The notes under the pieces are model-generated. The model worked only from the letters and a program-made list of their open reading frames with translations, made no database searches and was not told the DNA's origin. Below, piece by piece: positions 45,646 through 54,537 of a stretch of 64,000 bases of DNA (positions are counted from its first letter, which is position 1; each line of letters opens with the position of its first letter). The position numbers and the translations under genes are program-made. The DNA is from an uncultured Tateyamaria sp. (GTDB taxonomy: Bacteria; Pseudomonadota; Alphaproteobacteria; Rhodobacterales; Rhodobacteraceae), in assembly GCF_947503705.1 (NCBI RefSeq), contig NZ_CANNES010000004.1, forward strand, positions 250,001-314,000, given 5' to 3'.

Positions 45646-46899
45646 TCAGTGCAAATTGTGCTGAGAGCCGGTGGATTCTTCATCCATGATCCCGACGCCG
45701 GTACGGAACCGATCCAGCCTGTGGCGGACGGTGGTGGGGTGCGGGTTGTCCGTGGCCAGCAGATGGGCAAAGGCATTGCCCGACCCCGGCGTCGCCTTGA
45801 ACCCGCCATAGCACCAGCCCCCGTTGAAATAGAGGCCCTTGATGTCAGTGCGGTCCATAATGAAGGACCCATCCGGGGACATGTCCATGATCCCGCCCCA
45901 ACTGCGCAGCATCTTGGCCTTGCCGATGGCAGGCATCAGCGTCATTGCCGCCTCGACTACATGCTCGGCCATGGGCAGATTGCCGCGCGCGGCATAGCTG
46001 GAATACATGTCCAGATCGCCGCCAAAGACGAGGCCACCCTTGTCCGACTGGCTGATATAAAAGTGGCCCATGCCGTAGGTGATCACATGGTCGATGATGG
46101 GCTTGAGACCCTCTGTCACAAAGGCCTGCAAGATGTGGCTTTCGATGGGCAGGGTCAGTCCTGCCATCGCCGCCACCTGGCTTGAACGGCCCGCTGCCAC
46201 CATGCCGACCTTCTTGGCCCGGATGGGACCACGGGTGGTCTGCACGCCCTTGACCACACCGTTCACAACGTCGATGCCTGTCACTTCGCACTGCTGGATC
46301 AGATCAACGCCCCGATCACTGGCCGAGCGGGCAAATCCCCACGCCACCGCGTCATGGCGGGCTGTCCCGCCGCGTTTGTGATAGAGCCCGCCATAAACGG
46401 GAAAGCGGGTCTGATCGAAATCGAGATAGGGCAATTCCTTGCGCACGCCTGCATTATCCAAAAGGATCGCGTCGTCGCCCTCGCCGATCATCATGTTGCC
46501 GCGCCGGGCAAAGGCATCGCGTTGACCGTCGGAATGGAACAGGTTGATGATGCCGCGCTGCGAATGCATCACGTTGTAGTTCAGGTCTTCCTCCAGACCC
46601 TCCCACAGTTTCAACGAATGGGAATAAAACTCGGAGTTGCCCGGCTGCATGTAGTTGGCACGCACGATTGTCGTGTTGCGGCCCACATTGCCACCACCCA
46701 GATAGCCCTTTTCCAATACGGCCACGTTGGTCAGCCCGTGTACCTTGGCCAGATAATGCGCCGTGGCCAGACCATGGCCACCGCCACCAATCAGAACGAT
46801 GTCATATTCCGCCTTGGGTTCGGGGTTGCGCCAATGCGGCCCCCATCCCTTGTTCCCTGTCAGTCCTTCCTTGAGGACCTTCAGCCCTGAAAAGCGCAT
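45646..46899 (-). CDS. soxB: Sarcosine oxidase, beta subunit
   Basis: A 417-residue flavoprotein that carries covalent FMN and FAD and oxidises the substrate. The dinucleotide-binding motif is DIVLIGGGGHGLATAHYLAKVHG (residues about 32-54), followed by GGGNVGRNTTIVRANY, the usual region around the flavin-linking His, and the late PDGSFIMDRTDIKGLYFNGGWCYGGFKATPGSG. The start MRFSGLKVLKEGL follows GGAGG. First gene of soxBDAG. No glyA, folD or purU genes accompany the operon here. Confidence 0.96.
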   Translation of the reverse strand: MRFSGLKVLKEGLTGNKGWGPHWRNPEPKAEYDIVLIGGGGHGLATAHYLAKVHGLTNVAVLEKGYLGGGNVGRNTTIVRANYMQPGNSEFYSHSLKLWEGLEEDLNYNVMHSQRGIINLFHSDGQRDAFARRGNMMIGEGDDAILLDNAGVRKELPYLDFDQTRFPVYGGLYHKRGGTARHDAVAWGFARSASDRGVDLIQQCEVTGIDVVNGVVKGVQTTRGPIRAKKVGMVAAGRSSQVAAMAGLTLPIESHILQAFVTEGLKPIIDHVITYGMGHFYISQSDKGGLVFGGDLDMYSSYAARGNLPMAEHVVEAAMTLMPAIGKAKMLRSWGGIMDMSPDGSFIMDRTDIKGLYFNGGWCYGGFKATPGSGNAFAHLLATDNPHPTTVRHRLDRFRTGVGIMDEESTGSQHNLH

Positions 46900-47101
46900 A
46901 CGCACCTCCGCCCCATTCTCGGATTTGTAACGGGTTCCACCATCACCATCTGGCAAGGTGTAGCAAGAGGGGGCGTGCCGTCTCCCCTCCTTTTCGACAT
47001 GGGTGGGTCAATCCGCGACCGATTAAGGCGCTCACGCGGAATTGCCTAGTCCGGTCGACCGATTTCGGGTTGAGTAGCGCTACGACGTGAAAGGCCCCTT
47101 G

Positions 47102-47983
47102 ATGCTGACCAAAATACTGCGATGTGCAGCCCTCGCTCTCTGCCTGACCGGAGCCGTAGAAGCGCAAGAGGGGTTTCAATCCCCCTCCATTGTGATCCTT
47201 GGCGACAGTCAGATCCCCTTTGGGTCTGGCCCGGTCTTTCTAGAGTTTTTCGAGAATATCAAAACCCATTGTCCACCAAGCCCGCAACAGGCCAAGAACC
47301 TGGCTGTGCTGGCAGACATGAAGGTTGCCGTGATCGGTGTGCGTTCGACCTCGCTACATTCGTGGACCGCAACCATGGGCAAGGCGAAGGGGGCCATTTG
47401 TGACGTCGATCCCAAGTGGAAGGTGAACGCAGGCACGTACGGGTTCATCAACACCACCGGCAACAAGTACAAACAGATCGGTCGGGGCGACGCCTATCAG
47501 TTTTGCGAAATGGACAAATCCGCCTTTCAGGTGATGTTTCGCCCCGACTACTATGACCCCAAGCTGATCTTGCTCTCGTTTCTGGGCAACTCGGCCAAAC
47601 GCTGGGCCAACCAATATGAAAAAGCGGTAGAAGACGTGCGCAAGATGAACGCGCAACTGCCCGCAGGCGTGCCGTGTATCTTTATGACCACGGCCCCAAG
47701 TTATTCCAAAAAGATCACAGATTTGCGGGTCAAAGCGCAGGCCAATCTCAAACGCGCCTTTGTAGAAACCGGCAGCACTTGCAGCTTTGTCGAGGGGGCC
47801 ACCCCCGAAACTGTGGCTGCCAATCAGGGCAACAAGCATTACTTCCGGGTCAACAAGGCGGGCAAGGTCAAGGACCCCTATCACCCCAACACCAAGGCGG
47901 CCAAAAACTTCTTTATGATCGCGATGGATGACATCTGCACCGCTGTCTATGACCAGATCGGTGCGGCCATGCCCGACAGCTAG
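47102..47983 (+). CDS. Secreted SGNH/GDSL-like hydrolase
   Basis: A 293-residue protein with a signal peptide (MLTKILRCAALALCLTGAVEA). The mature N-terminus has SIVILGDSQIPFGSGP, a GDS block I with the presumed catalytic Ser, and the C-terminal part ends with DPYHPNTKAAKNF, a DxxH-like block V. The blocks II and III Gly and Asn are less clear (GVRSTSLHSW, LLSFLGNSAKRW). It may act on periplasmic or cell-wall carbohydrate esters. AAAGG lies seven bases before the chosen ATG; a GTG five codons earlier is possible. Confidence 0.75.
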   Translation: MLTKILRCAALALCLTGAVEAQEGFQSPSIVILGDSQIPFGSGPVFLEFFENIKTHCPPSPQQAKNLAVLADMKVAVIGVRSTSLHSWTATMGKAKGAICDVDPKWKVNAGTYGFINTTGNKYKQIGRGDAYQFCEMDKSAFQVMFRPDYYDPKLILLSFLGNSAKRWANQYEKAVEDVRKMNAQLPAGVPCIFMTTAPSYSKKITDLRVKAQANLKRAFVETGSTCSFVEGATPETVAANQGNKHYFRVNKAGKVKDPYHPNTKAAKNFFMIAMDDICTAVYDQIGAAMPDS

Positions 47984-48033
47984 GCGCGCGTTCGGCGCTG
48001 GACCTGCCTTGCAATGCTCCATAGGTTTGCGGG

Positions 48034-49734
48034 ATGACCGCGCCCCTTCAAACCTCTCGGAAACTCTCTGCCATTCTGGCTGTGGATGTCGTCGGCTATT
48101 CCCGGATGATCGGCGAGGATGAGGCGGCAACGCTGGCGTCCTTGCGTGACCTGCGGGCCGCGGTGTTCGGCCCGATCTTTGCTGATTGCAATGGCCAGGT
48201 GGTCAAAAGCATGGGCGACGGGTGGCTTGTCGAGTTTGCCAGCGCGGTCGAGGCCGTGAGCGCCGCAATGCAGGTGCAAGATCAACTGAAAGGTCATCCA
48301 GTGATGCGCCTGCGCATGGGCATCCATATCGGCGACGTGACCCGCAGCGACGATGACATCTATGGTGACGGTATCAACATCGCCGCCCGGCTTGAAGCGC
48401 TGGCACCGGAAGGCGGCGTTTTGATCTCTGACGGTGTCTATTCCAGTTTGGACGGCACTTTGTCGCCCTCGTTCAGCCCGGCAGGCAGCCAGACCCTCAA
48501 GAACATCGCGCGGCCCGTGGTCACCTGGGTGCGCGCAGCCAATCATTCAGGCAGCCCGACGGGTCTCACGCAGACGCATGCGTCGTCCAGTCTGCCAAAC
48601 CTGAACATCCAGCCCACTGCAACCAGCGACACGCGCGCCGAATTGCAAGACACCGCTGACGGGCTTACGGCGGACCTGGGTACTTACTTTAGCAGCATCA
48701 ACTGGTTGAACACACGCATTTCCAGCACGGATCGCGCCGACGGCTATCACTTGCGCCCGGTCTTGCGCGCGCGGGGCGAACGCTTGCGGTTGGAAACGCG
48801 GCTGCATGGCCCCGGTGGGGCCACAATCTGGACCCACAAATCCGACAGCACGCTGGACGAGGCCTTCGATTGGCAAGACACCGTCGTGGCCGAGATTGCC
48901 GATCACGCGATCGGCATGATCCTTGAGGCGGAAACGGCGCGGATCATGTCCATTCCAGACGACGAGCTGACGGCAGAGCAGTGCATGTTGATGGGCATCA
49001 TGACCTGGCGGGACTTTTCGCTCGCGTCTTTTGTGCGCTCGGCCAGCTTTCATGACCGCGCAATTCGGGCCAAGCCGGATTTTCCGGATCCGTATGCCGA
49101 AGGGCTGATCGTGTTGATGGCCGCACGGACGATGACCAGCAATCCAAAGATGACACCCTATCTGGACAAAGTCCCCGAATGGATCGAGGCCGCCCGCCCG
49201 TTGGCGTCCGGTCATGCCATGTTGACCCTGGGCATCGCCATTGCGACCTATACTCAGGATCAGCGTTCGATTCCGCTGAAACACGCAGTGGAGCACGCCT
49301 TGCGGCTTGCCCCATTTGACGCACGTATCCTGAGCTATTGCGGCTGGGCAAACCTGTGGTCAGGACAAACAAACGACGCTTTTGACTGCTTTCAAAAATC
49401 GCTGGAATTTGGCCGCCTTGGCCCATTCTATGTGGCGTCTTTGGGTGGGGCCGCGACAGCCTGCGTACAGCTGGGCCACGACAAAGACGCCTTGGGGTAT
49501 GTCGAAAAAGGGCTTTTGCTGTCCGACAGTTATCCCACCTATTTCAGTGTCAAAAGCGCAGCGCTCGCGCATCTCGGCCGCATAGACGAAGCCCAAGCCA
49601 CCATGGCACACTATCTGACGATGGAGCCGACGCGGACAATCCAGACCTGGAAAAAGACCAACAATTACGGCGGCTCGGAGGGCGGCAAACGTTTGCTGGC
49701 GGGCATGCGCAAGGCTGGCATGCCATTGGAATAG
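48034..49734 (+). CDS. Class III adenylate/guanylate cyclase with TPR-like C-terminal half
   Basis: A 566-residue cytosolic protein. The N-terminal cyclase domain (residues about 10-170) has the two metal aspartates, Asp18 in AVDVVGYSRM and Asp62 in MGDGWLVEF, and the transition-state pair Asn115 and Arg119 in GINIAARLE. It is followed by a linker and a helical region (about 300-566) with repeat-like TPR features (AGANLWSGQTND-like and LGHDKDALGYVEKG). This architecture is common in rhizobia and roseobacters; the sensed signal is unknown. Ends at a GC-rich hairpin. Confidence 0.87.
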   Translation: MTAPLQTSRKLSAILAVDVVGYSRMIGEDEAATLASLRDLRAAVFGPIFADCNGQVVKSMGDGWLVEFASAVEAVSAAMQVQDQLKGHPVMRLRMGIHIGDVTRSDDDIYGDGINIAARLEALAPEGGVLISDGVYSSLDGTLSPSFSPAGSQTLKNIARPVVTWVRAANHSGSPTGLTQTHASSSLPNLNIQPTATSDTRAELQDTADGLTADLGTYFSSINWLNTRISSTDRADGYHLRPVLRARGERLRLETRLHGPGGATIWTHKSDSTLDEAFDWQDTVVAEIADHAIGMILEAETARIMSIPDDELTAEQCMLMGIMTWRDFSLASFVRSASFHDRAIRAKPDFPDPYAEGLIVLMAARTMTSNPKMTPYLDKVPEWIEAARPLASGHAMLTLGIAIATYTQDQRSIPLKHAVEHALRLAPFDARILSYCGWANLWSGQTNDAFDCFQKSLEFGRLGPFYVASLGGAATACVQLGHDKDALGYVEKGLLLSDSYPTYFSVKSAALAHLGRIDEAQATMAHYLTMEPTRTIQTWKKTNNYGGSEGGKRLLAGMRKAGMPLE

Positions 49735-49755
49735 GGCCGGACGCATGCCCGGCCC
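49734..49755. terminator. GC-rich hairpin between convergent genes
   Basis: GGGCCGG at 49734-49740 and CCGGCCC at 49749-49755 form a perfect seven-pair stem with an eight-base loop, starting at the last base of the cyclase stop codon and ending 13 bases before the convergent glutamate dehydrogenase stop. No U-tract follows, so it may end transcription on either strand weakly or with Rho. Confidence 0.45.
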
Positions 49756-49767
49756 CATCTTAGCGCT

Positions 49768-51198
49768 TCAAAGCCCCTTGGCGCGGTAGCTCGCGGCAAC
49801 CTTTTCGATGGCCACCAAATAGGCCGCCGTGCGCAGATCATCCACGTCATCACGTTCATGCCAGACCGCAGCCATCGCCTGATAGGCCGCGCGCATCGTG
49901 TCATCGAGGCCCGAGCGGACCAATTCCAATTCACCCGCACCGCGCAGATACTTTTCCTTGAAGTCGGGGGTCATGCTCCACTTGTCGCCCAGATGATGGC
50001 TGAGGCGTTCCAGCTCGTCCACGACCAGTTGGTGGCGCGCCTCTTCCTGGCGGCGCTGCATCCGGCCAAAGCGGATGTGGCTGAGGTTCTTGACCCATTC
50101 AAAATATGACACCGTCACACCGCCCGCATTCGCATACATGTCGGGAATGATCACTGTGCCTTTCTCGCGCAGGATGTTGTCCGCACCTGCGGTCACGGGG
50201 CCATTGGCGGCCTCCATGATCAGCGGCGCCTTGATCCGGTCGGCGTTGCTCAGGTTGATCACCCCTTCCAGGGCCGCAGGGACAAGTATGTCGCAATCCG
50301 TCTCGAGCACGGCGGCACCGTCCTCGACATAGGTACCATCAGGATATCCTCTGACCCCGCCGTGGCTGGCAATCCAACTGCGCACTGCCTCGACATTCAG
50401 GCCATTCTCATCCGTCAGCGCGCCATCCCGTTCGATGATGCCCACGATCTTGCAACCGTCCTCCTCGCTCAGGAATTTGGCCGCGTGATAGCCCACGTTG
50501 CCAAGGCCCTGCACCACAACGGTTTTACCATCCAGGGTTCCCGTCATCCCGGCCTTCTGAAGCCCACGGCTGTCGCGGAAAAACTCCTGAAGCCCGTATT
50601 GCACGCCACGGCCTGTGGCCTCGGTCCGACCCTGGATACCGCCCGCATTCGTGGGCTTACCCGTGACACAGGCCACGCCATTGATGTCGGTCGTGTTCAT
50701 GCGTTTGTACTGGTCAGCGATCCAGGCCATCTCACGCTCGCCCGTACCCATATCGGGGGCGGGGACGTTTTGCGCGGGGTTGATCATATCGCGCTTGATC
50801 AGTTCATAGGCAAAGCGGCGAGTGATCAACTCAAGCTCGTGATCATCATATTCACGCGGATCAATGCAAAGGCCCCCCTTGGAGCCGCCAAAGGGCGCCT
50901 CGACCAGCGAACACTTGTAGGTCATCAGCGCGGCCAGCGCCTCGACCTCGTCCTGGTTTACGCCCAGGGAAAAGCGGATGCCGCCCTTGACCGGTTCCAT
51001 ATGTTCCGAATGAACGGATCGGTAACCGGTGAATGTCTGCATCCCGCCCCGCAGGCGGACCCCAAAGCGCACCGTATAGGTTGCGTTGCATACGCGGATC
51101 TTCTCCTCAAGACCGGGCGGCAGGTCCATCAGCGCCACGGCGCGGTTGAACATCATGTCGACGCTTTCACGAAAGCTCGGCTCGGTCGGGGTGCTCAT
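49768..51198 (-). CDS. gdhA: Glutamate dehydrogenase (Glu/Leu/Phe/Val family)
   Basis: A 476-residue oxidative deaminase that interconverts glutamate and 2-oxoglutarate. Substrate-binding region PVKGGIRFS, catalytic Lys region MTYKCSLVEAPFGGSKGG, and PAPDMGTGEREMAWIADQY are present in the N-terminal half; the NAD(P)-binding motif VVVQGLGNVGYHAAKFL begins near residue 229. The C-terminus (FEWVKNLSHIRFGRMQRRQEEARH) is typical of the larger alphaproteobacterial type. Cofactor preference cannot be read with certainty. Confidence 0.94.
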   Translation of the reverse strand: MSTPTEPSFRESVDMMFNRAVALMDLPPGLEEKIRVCNATYTVRFGVRLRGGMQTFTGYRSVHSEHMEPVKGGIRFSLGVNQDEVEALAALMTYKCSLVEAPFGGSKGGLCIDPREYDDHELELITRRFAYELIKRDMINPAQNVPAPDMGTGEREMAWIADQYKRMNTTDINGVACVTGKPTNAGGIQGRTEATGRGVQYGLQEFFRDSRGLQKAGMTGTLDGKTVVVQGLGNVGYHAAKFLSEEDGCKIVGIIERDGALTDENGLNVEAVRSWIASHGGVRGYPDGTYVEDGAAVLETDCDILVPAALEGVINLSNADRIKAPLIMEAANGPVTAGADNILREKGTVIIPDMYANAGGVTVSYFEWVKNLSHIRFGRMQRRQEEARHQLVVDELERLSHHLGDKWSMTPDFKEKYLRGAGELELVRSGLDDTMRAAYQAMAAVWHERDDVDDLRTAAYLVAIEKVAASYRAKGL

Positions 51199-51499
51199 TC
51201 AGGTCTCTCCTTTGACGGCTGCGACTCACCTTGCAGGGTGGTGCGCATTAGCAGCCTATGACGGATCACCCAAAAGATGCGAATTTTTTGGGCGGTTTGA
51301 AAACTTCACAGTGCAAGTCTCGGAATCATTAACAAAAGGTAAACAGTACGCAGGCGTTCGTGGGATTGGACACAAGCCGTGCGTAAAACCACACACAATT
51401 CCCTGTTTCGCCTGATTTCGAACACATTCCCCCGCCACACAAACAATCGGACGAAAAGGCGATCCCGCCTGCAACACCGTTAGAGAAATAGGGTACATC
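51199..51499. other. Divergent promoter region between gdhA and the Tad-like operon
   Basis: A 301-base spacer that should drive both gdhA (leftward) and the TadG-like operon (rightward). Besides one CtrA-like box and an overlapping GANTC (51323-51343), the right half is rich in C and A without obvious direct repeats or hairpins. No coding frame is credible. Confidence 0.4.
51323..51343 (+). promoter_or_regulatory. CtrA-like box next to a GANTC site
   Basis: TTAA at 51329-51332, seven bases, then TAAA at 51340-51343 closely matches the CtrA consensus TTAA-N7-TTAA with one mismatch. GAATC at 51323-51327, a CcrM target, overlaps its left flank. The site is about 160 bases upstream of the TadG-like gene, and CtrA commonly controls Tad pili and motility in alphaproteobacteria. 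A single mismatched match can occur by chance. Confidence 0.35.
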
Positions 51500-52909
51500 A
51501 TGCCTGGGAAATGGACATCGAAACTGATCACACTGCCCGGTTTGCGCCGCCGCAGCGCGCGGTTTGCACGTGACGAGGCAGGGACGATGACGATCTTTGC
51601 CGTCTCGATGATCATGATGATGATCCTCGTCTGCGGCATCGGCGTCGACATCATGCGCAACGAGATGGAGCGGACGTCAGTCCAGGCGACCATCGACCGC
51701 GCAGTGTTGGCCGCCGCGGACCTTGACCAGACCCTTGATCCCGAAGCGGTGGTCCGGGACTATTTCGACAAGGCGGACCTTTCCGAATTCCTAACATCGG
51801 TCCATGTGGACGAGGGCCTGAACTTTCGCACTGTGACGGCTGTCGCTGACGGTACAACGCCCACGCGGTTCATGCGGTTGATGGGGGTCGATGACCTGCC
51901 CGTCCCGGCCCGCGGACAAGCCGAAGAACGTGTGCAAAACGTAGAGATTTCGCTGGTGCTGGATATTTCCGGCTCCATGGGGCGCAACAGCAAGATGGAC
52001 AACCTGCAGGACGCCGCGAAAACGTTTGTGGATACCGTCATTCAGGACGAAACCGACGATCTGATCTCGGTGTCGTTAATCCCCTACACCGCGCAGGTGA
52101 ATGCCGGGCCCAATATCTACAACGAGCTGAACACCGATCACCGGCATAACTTTTCGCATTGCATCGACTTCATCGAAGAAGATTTCGACACGGCAACGAT
52201 CAGTTTTGCGCGAGTCTATGAACAGATGCAGCATTTTGAAGAAGGGTACTGGTACAGCAACCCGATCAGCAACCCGGGTTGCCCCCAACAGGATTACGAA
52301 CGCATCCTGCCCTTCAGCCAGGATAAGAATATCCTGAAGTCGCGGATCGACGACTACCGTGCGCGGGCCAACACCTCGATCCATATCGGGATGAAATGGG
52401 GCGTCGCACTGCTTGACCCCTCGTTCCGCCCGATCACACAACAGCTTTCGCTGGACAAAAAGATCGACAGCGCCTTTTCGGACCGTCCCGTCGCCTATGA
52501 CGATGTGGAAACCATCAAGACACTGCTGTTGATGACAGACGGCGAAAACGTGAACACGACGCGGATCCAGGATTGGTACTACAACAGCGCGAGCGAATAC
52601 GCGCACTGGGCCAAATACCCGCTCTATTGGTACCTCAACAACCACAACGTGGGCAGCTGGAGCAACTGGCGCTATACCAAATACACCTCCAGTCAGGCCG
52701 ACAACATGTTGTCCAACATCTGTGACGCCGCCAAGGACGAAGGCATCGTGGTCTGGTCCATCGGCTTCGAGGTGACCAACTATTCCGCCGGGATCATGGA
52801 AGACTGCGCCTCGTCGCCCAGCCACTTCTTCCGGGTGGAAGGCATCGAGATTACCGAGGCCTTCGAGGCCATCGCCAAGCAAATCAACCAATTGAGGCTG
52901 ACCCAATGA
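51500..52909 (+). CDS. TadG-like pilus protein with von Willebrand factor A domain
   Basis: A 469-residue membrane-anchored protein. The N-terminus matches TadE/TadG pseudopilins (RRSARFARDEAGTMTIFAVSMIMMMILVCGIGVDIM, membrane segment about residues 29-50, basic on the inside). A vWA domain follows, with metal-ion-dependent adhesion motif DISGSMG at 155-161 and a later LLMTDGEN. The C-terminal half contains many Tyr, Trp and Asn residues and several cysteines, suggesting an extracellular adhesive part. First of three overlapping genes encoding Tad-like components; the core Tad ATPase and secretin are not in the window. Confidence 0.88.
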   Translation: MPGKWTSKLITLPGLRRRSARFARDEAGTMTIFAVSMIMMMILVCGIGVDIMRNEMERTSVQATIDRAVLAAADLDQTLDPEAVVRDYFDKADLSEFLTSVHVDEGLNFRTVTAVADGTTPTRFMRLMGVDDLPVPARGQAEERVQNVEISLVLDISGSMGRNSKMDNLQDAAKTFVDTVIQDETDDLISVSLIPYTAQVNAGPNIYNELNTDHRHNFSHCIDFIEEDFDTATISFARVYEQMQHFEEGYWYSNPISNPGCPQQDYERILPFSQDKNILKSRIDDYRARANTSIHIGMKWGVALLDPSFRPITQQLSLDKKIDSAFSDRPVAYDDVETIKTLLLMTDGENVNTTRIQDWYYNSASEYAHWAKYPLYWYLNNHNVGSWSNWRYTKYTSSQADNMLSNICDAAKDEGIVVWSIGFEVTNYSAGIMEDCASSPSHFFRVEGIEITEAFEAIAKQINQLRLTQ

Positions 52910-53442
52910 TACGCAAAGCCACAACATTCCTGCGCCGGTTCCGGCGTGATGAAAACGGCCAGATGCTGGTGGAATTTGCCCTGGCGATCCCGCTGATCTT
53001 TACCCTGTTCATGACGTCTGTCGAGATGGGAATCTATACCCTGCGCCAGGTGTTTCTCGACCGGGGGCTCGACATGGCCATCCGCAACGTGCGTCTGAAC
53101 ACCGGCGCAAATTACAGCCACAACGACATCAAGGTCATGATCTGCGAGTATTCGCATTTCCTGGATGATTGCGACAGCGCGCTCAAGCTTGAGCTGAACC
53201 CGATCAATCCGCGTGCCTTTGCGGGTTTTGACGGTGCAGCGGATTGTGCGGACGTGTCCCAACCTGTGACGCCCTCACGCTCGTTCGTGCATGGCGGCGA
53301 ACACGAGCTGATGCTGGTGCGGGCCTGCTACATGTTCAAACCTGTCTTTCCGACGTCCGGCCTTGGCTATTCCTTCACCAAAGACGGCTCCGGCCGGTCC
53401 AAAATGGTGTCGCTGTCGGGCTTTGTGCAGGAGCCAAGCTGA
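52906..53442 (+). CDS. TadE-like pseudopilin
   Basis: A 178-residue protein with a TadE domain. It starts with a basic stretch, then RRDENGQMLVEFALAIPLIFTLFMTSVEMGIYTLRQVF, whose Glu at position 5 after Gly is the hallmark of prepilin-like processing. Four or more cysteines in the C-terminal part (ICEYSHF, DDCDSA, ADCADV, RACYMF) probably form disulfides outside the cell. ATGA overlap with the TadG-like gene. Confidence 0.88.
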   Translation: MIRKATTFLRRFRRDENGQMLVEFALAIPLIFTLFMTSVEMGIYTLRQVFLDRGLDMAIRNVRLNTGANYSHNDIKVMICEYSHFLDDCDSALKLELNPINPRAFAGFDGAADCADVSQPVTPSRSFVHGGEHELMLVRACYMFKPVFPTSGLGYSFTKDGSGRSKMVSLSGFVQEPS

Positions 53443-53996
53443 TGATGCCCCATATCAAAAACATTCTGCGCCGTTTTCGCGACGAGGATCGCGGCAGCAT
53501 CGCGGTCGAAACGATCCTGATCATCCCGATCATCTTTTGGATCTATCTGACCATGTTCGCGATTTTTGATGCCTACCGGCAGCATTCGCTGAACCAGAAG
53601 GCGGCCTATACCATCGGCGACATCATTTCGCGCGAGACGACGCCAATCGACAGCGCATACCTCAATGGCTCGCGCGAATTGCTGGCCTACCTGACAGCCA
53701 ACCGCAAGAACGACGTGGCCATCCGGGTAACAAGCGTGAAATACGACGCGAACAAGAAGCAGTACAAACGCGATTGGTCTAGGAAAAAAGGCTGGCAGCC
53801 TGCGCTGACAAACAATGCCGTCAAAGCGCTCAAGGATGATCTGCCCGTGATGCCCCACAACGAACGTGTGGTCGTTGTCGAGACATTTGTGAAATACGAG
53901 ACACCATTCAACACAGGGCTGTCGGATCACGAAATTCACAACTTCGTCTTCACCCGGCCGCGTTACGCACCCCGCGTGTTGTGGTCGAACGAATAA
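53442..53996 (+). CDS. Second TadE-like pseudopilin
   Basis: A 184-residue protein that starts MMPHIKNILRRFRDEDRGSIAVETILIIPIIFWIYLTMFAIFDAYRQH, a TadE-type N-terminus with Gly-Ser-x-x-x-Glu before the membrane segment. Unlike the first TadE it has no cysteines; its outer part is rich in Lys, Arg and Asn. The start overlaps the preceding stop (TGATG), and longer frames upstream lie inside that gene. The three products probably form one minor-pilin complex. Confidence 0.86.
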   Translation: MMPHIKNILRRFRDEDRGSIAVETILIIPIIFWIYLTMFAIFDAYRQHSLNQKAAYTIGDIISRETTPIDSAYLNGSRELLAYLTANRKNDVAIRVTSVKYDANKKQYKRDWSRKKGWQPALTNNAVKALKDDLPVMPHNERVVVVETFVKYETPFNTGLSDHEIHNFVFTRPRYAPRVLWSNE

Positions 53997-54497
53997 TCAG
54001 TCTTGAGGGTCGTCGCGCTGCGCAATCATCGCGGCGATCATCTCCGCCATGAACTTCGTTTGGGGTCCGGGCGTCATCCCCCCCACCCCGATCCGGTTGC
54101 CCAACCGCCACCATAGGCCCGGGCGCCAGGTGCGCCCTTCGGACTTAGACAGGCGAAGCAAAAACCCGTTGGACGGTTTGAACGCAAAAACGCCCCGATC
54201 CAGAGACATGATATCTTCGACCTGAGCAAGAACGGTACCTTCGCTGTCGCGCAGCTCAGAATTGGTCAGCTCAAGGCTGAGCGCGGTGGCCTTGCGCATC
54301 ATTTCCGCAATCCAGATCGACCCACCGCCCAAGACAAACAGGAAGACCTGCCAGCCAATGTCGGGTGGCTGCACGACGGCCACGTAAATCACCATCAAGG
54401 CTAAAAGGTAGAGCGACCCAAGCCCAAGGATGCGACGGCCCATCGACGCTTGGACAACGGCCAGAATTTCGGTGTCGGGGTTCAAAGCATTTGACAT
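53997..54497 (-). CDS. Membrane protein of unknown function
   Basis: A 166-residue protein with two adjacent transmembrane segments (about residues 21-62), then a soluble domain with SLELTNSELRDSEGTVLAQVEDIMSLDRGVFAFKPSNGFLLRLSKSEGRTWRPG, which resembles membrane-anchored PH-like domains. No named family recognised. The ATG at 54497 is preferred to one ten codons earlier. It ends one base from the convergent TadE gene. Confidence 0.7.
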   Translation of the reverse strand: MSNALNPDTEILAVVQASMGRRILGLGSLYLLALMVIYVAVVQPPDIGWQVFLFVLGGGSIWIAEMMRKATALSLELTNSELRDSEGTVLAQVEDIMSLDRGVFAFKPSNGFLLRLSKSEGRTWRPGLWWRLGNRIGVGGMTPGPQTKFMAEMIAAMIAQRDDPQD

Positions 54498-54537
54498 GGC
54501 ACCGCTCGTAGCGCGCACCATGTCCACTCACAAGGGC

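Noticed and set aside
46930-46990. GAGGGG/CCCCTC hairpin between soxB and the SGNH gene as a glycine riboswitch
   Set aside because: It is a short isolated stem without the tandem aptamer consensus; probably just part of a divergent promoter spacer.
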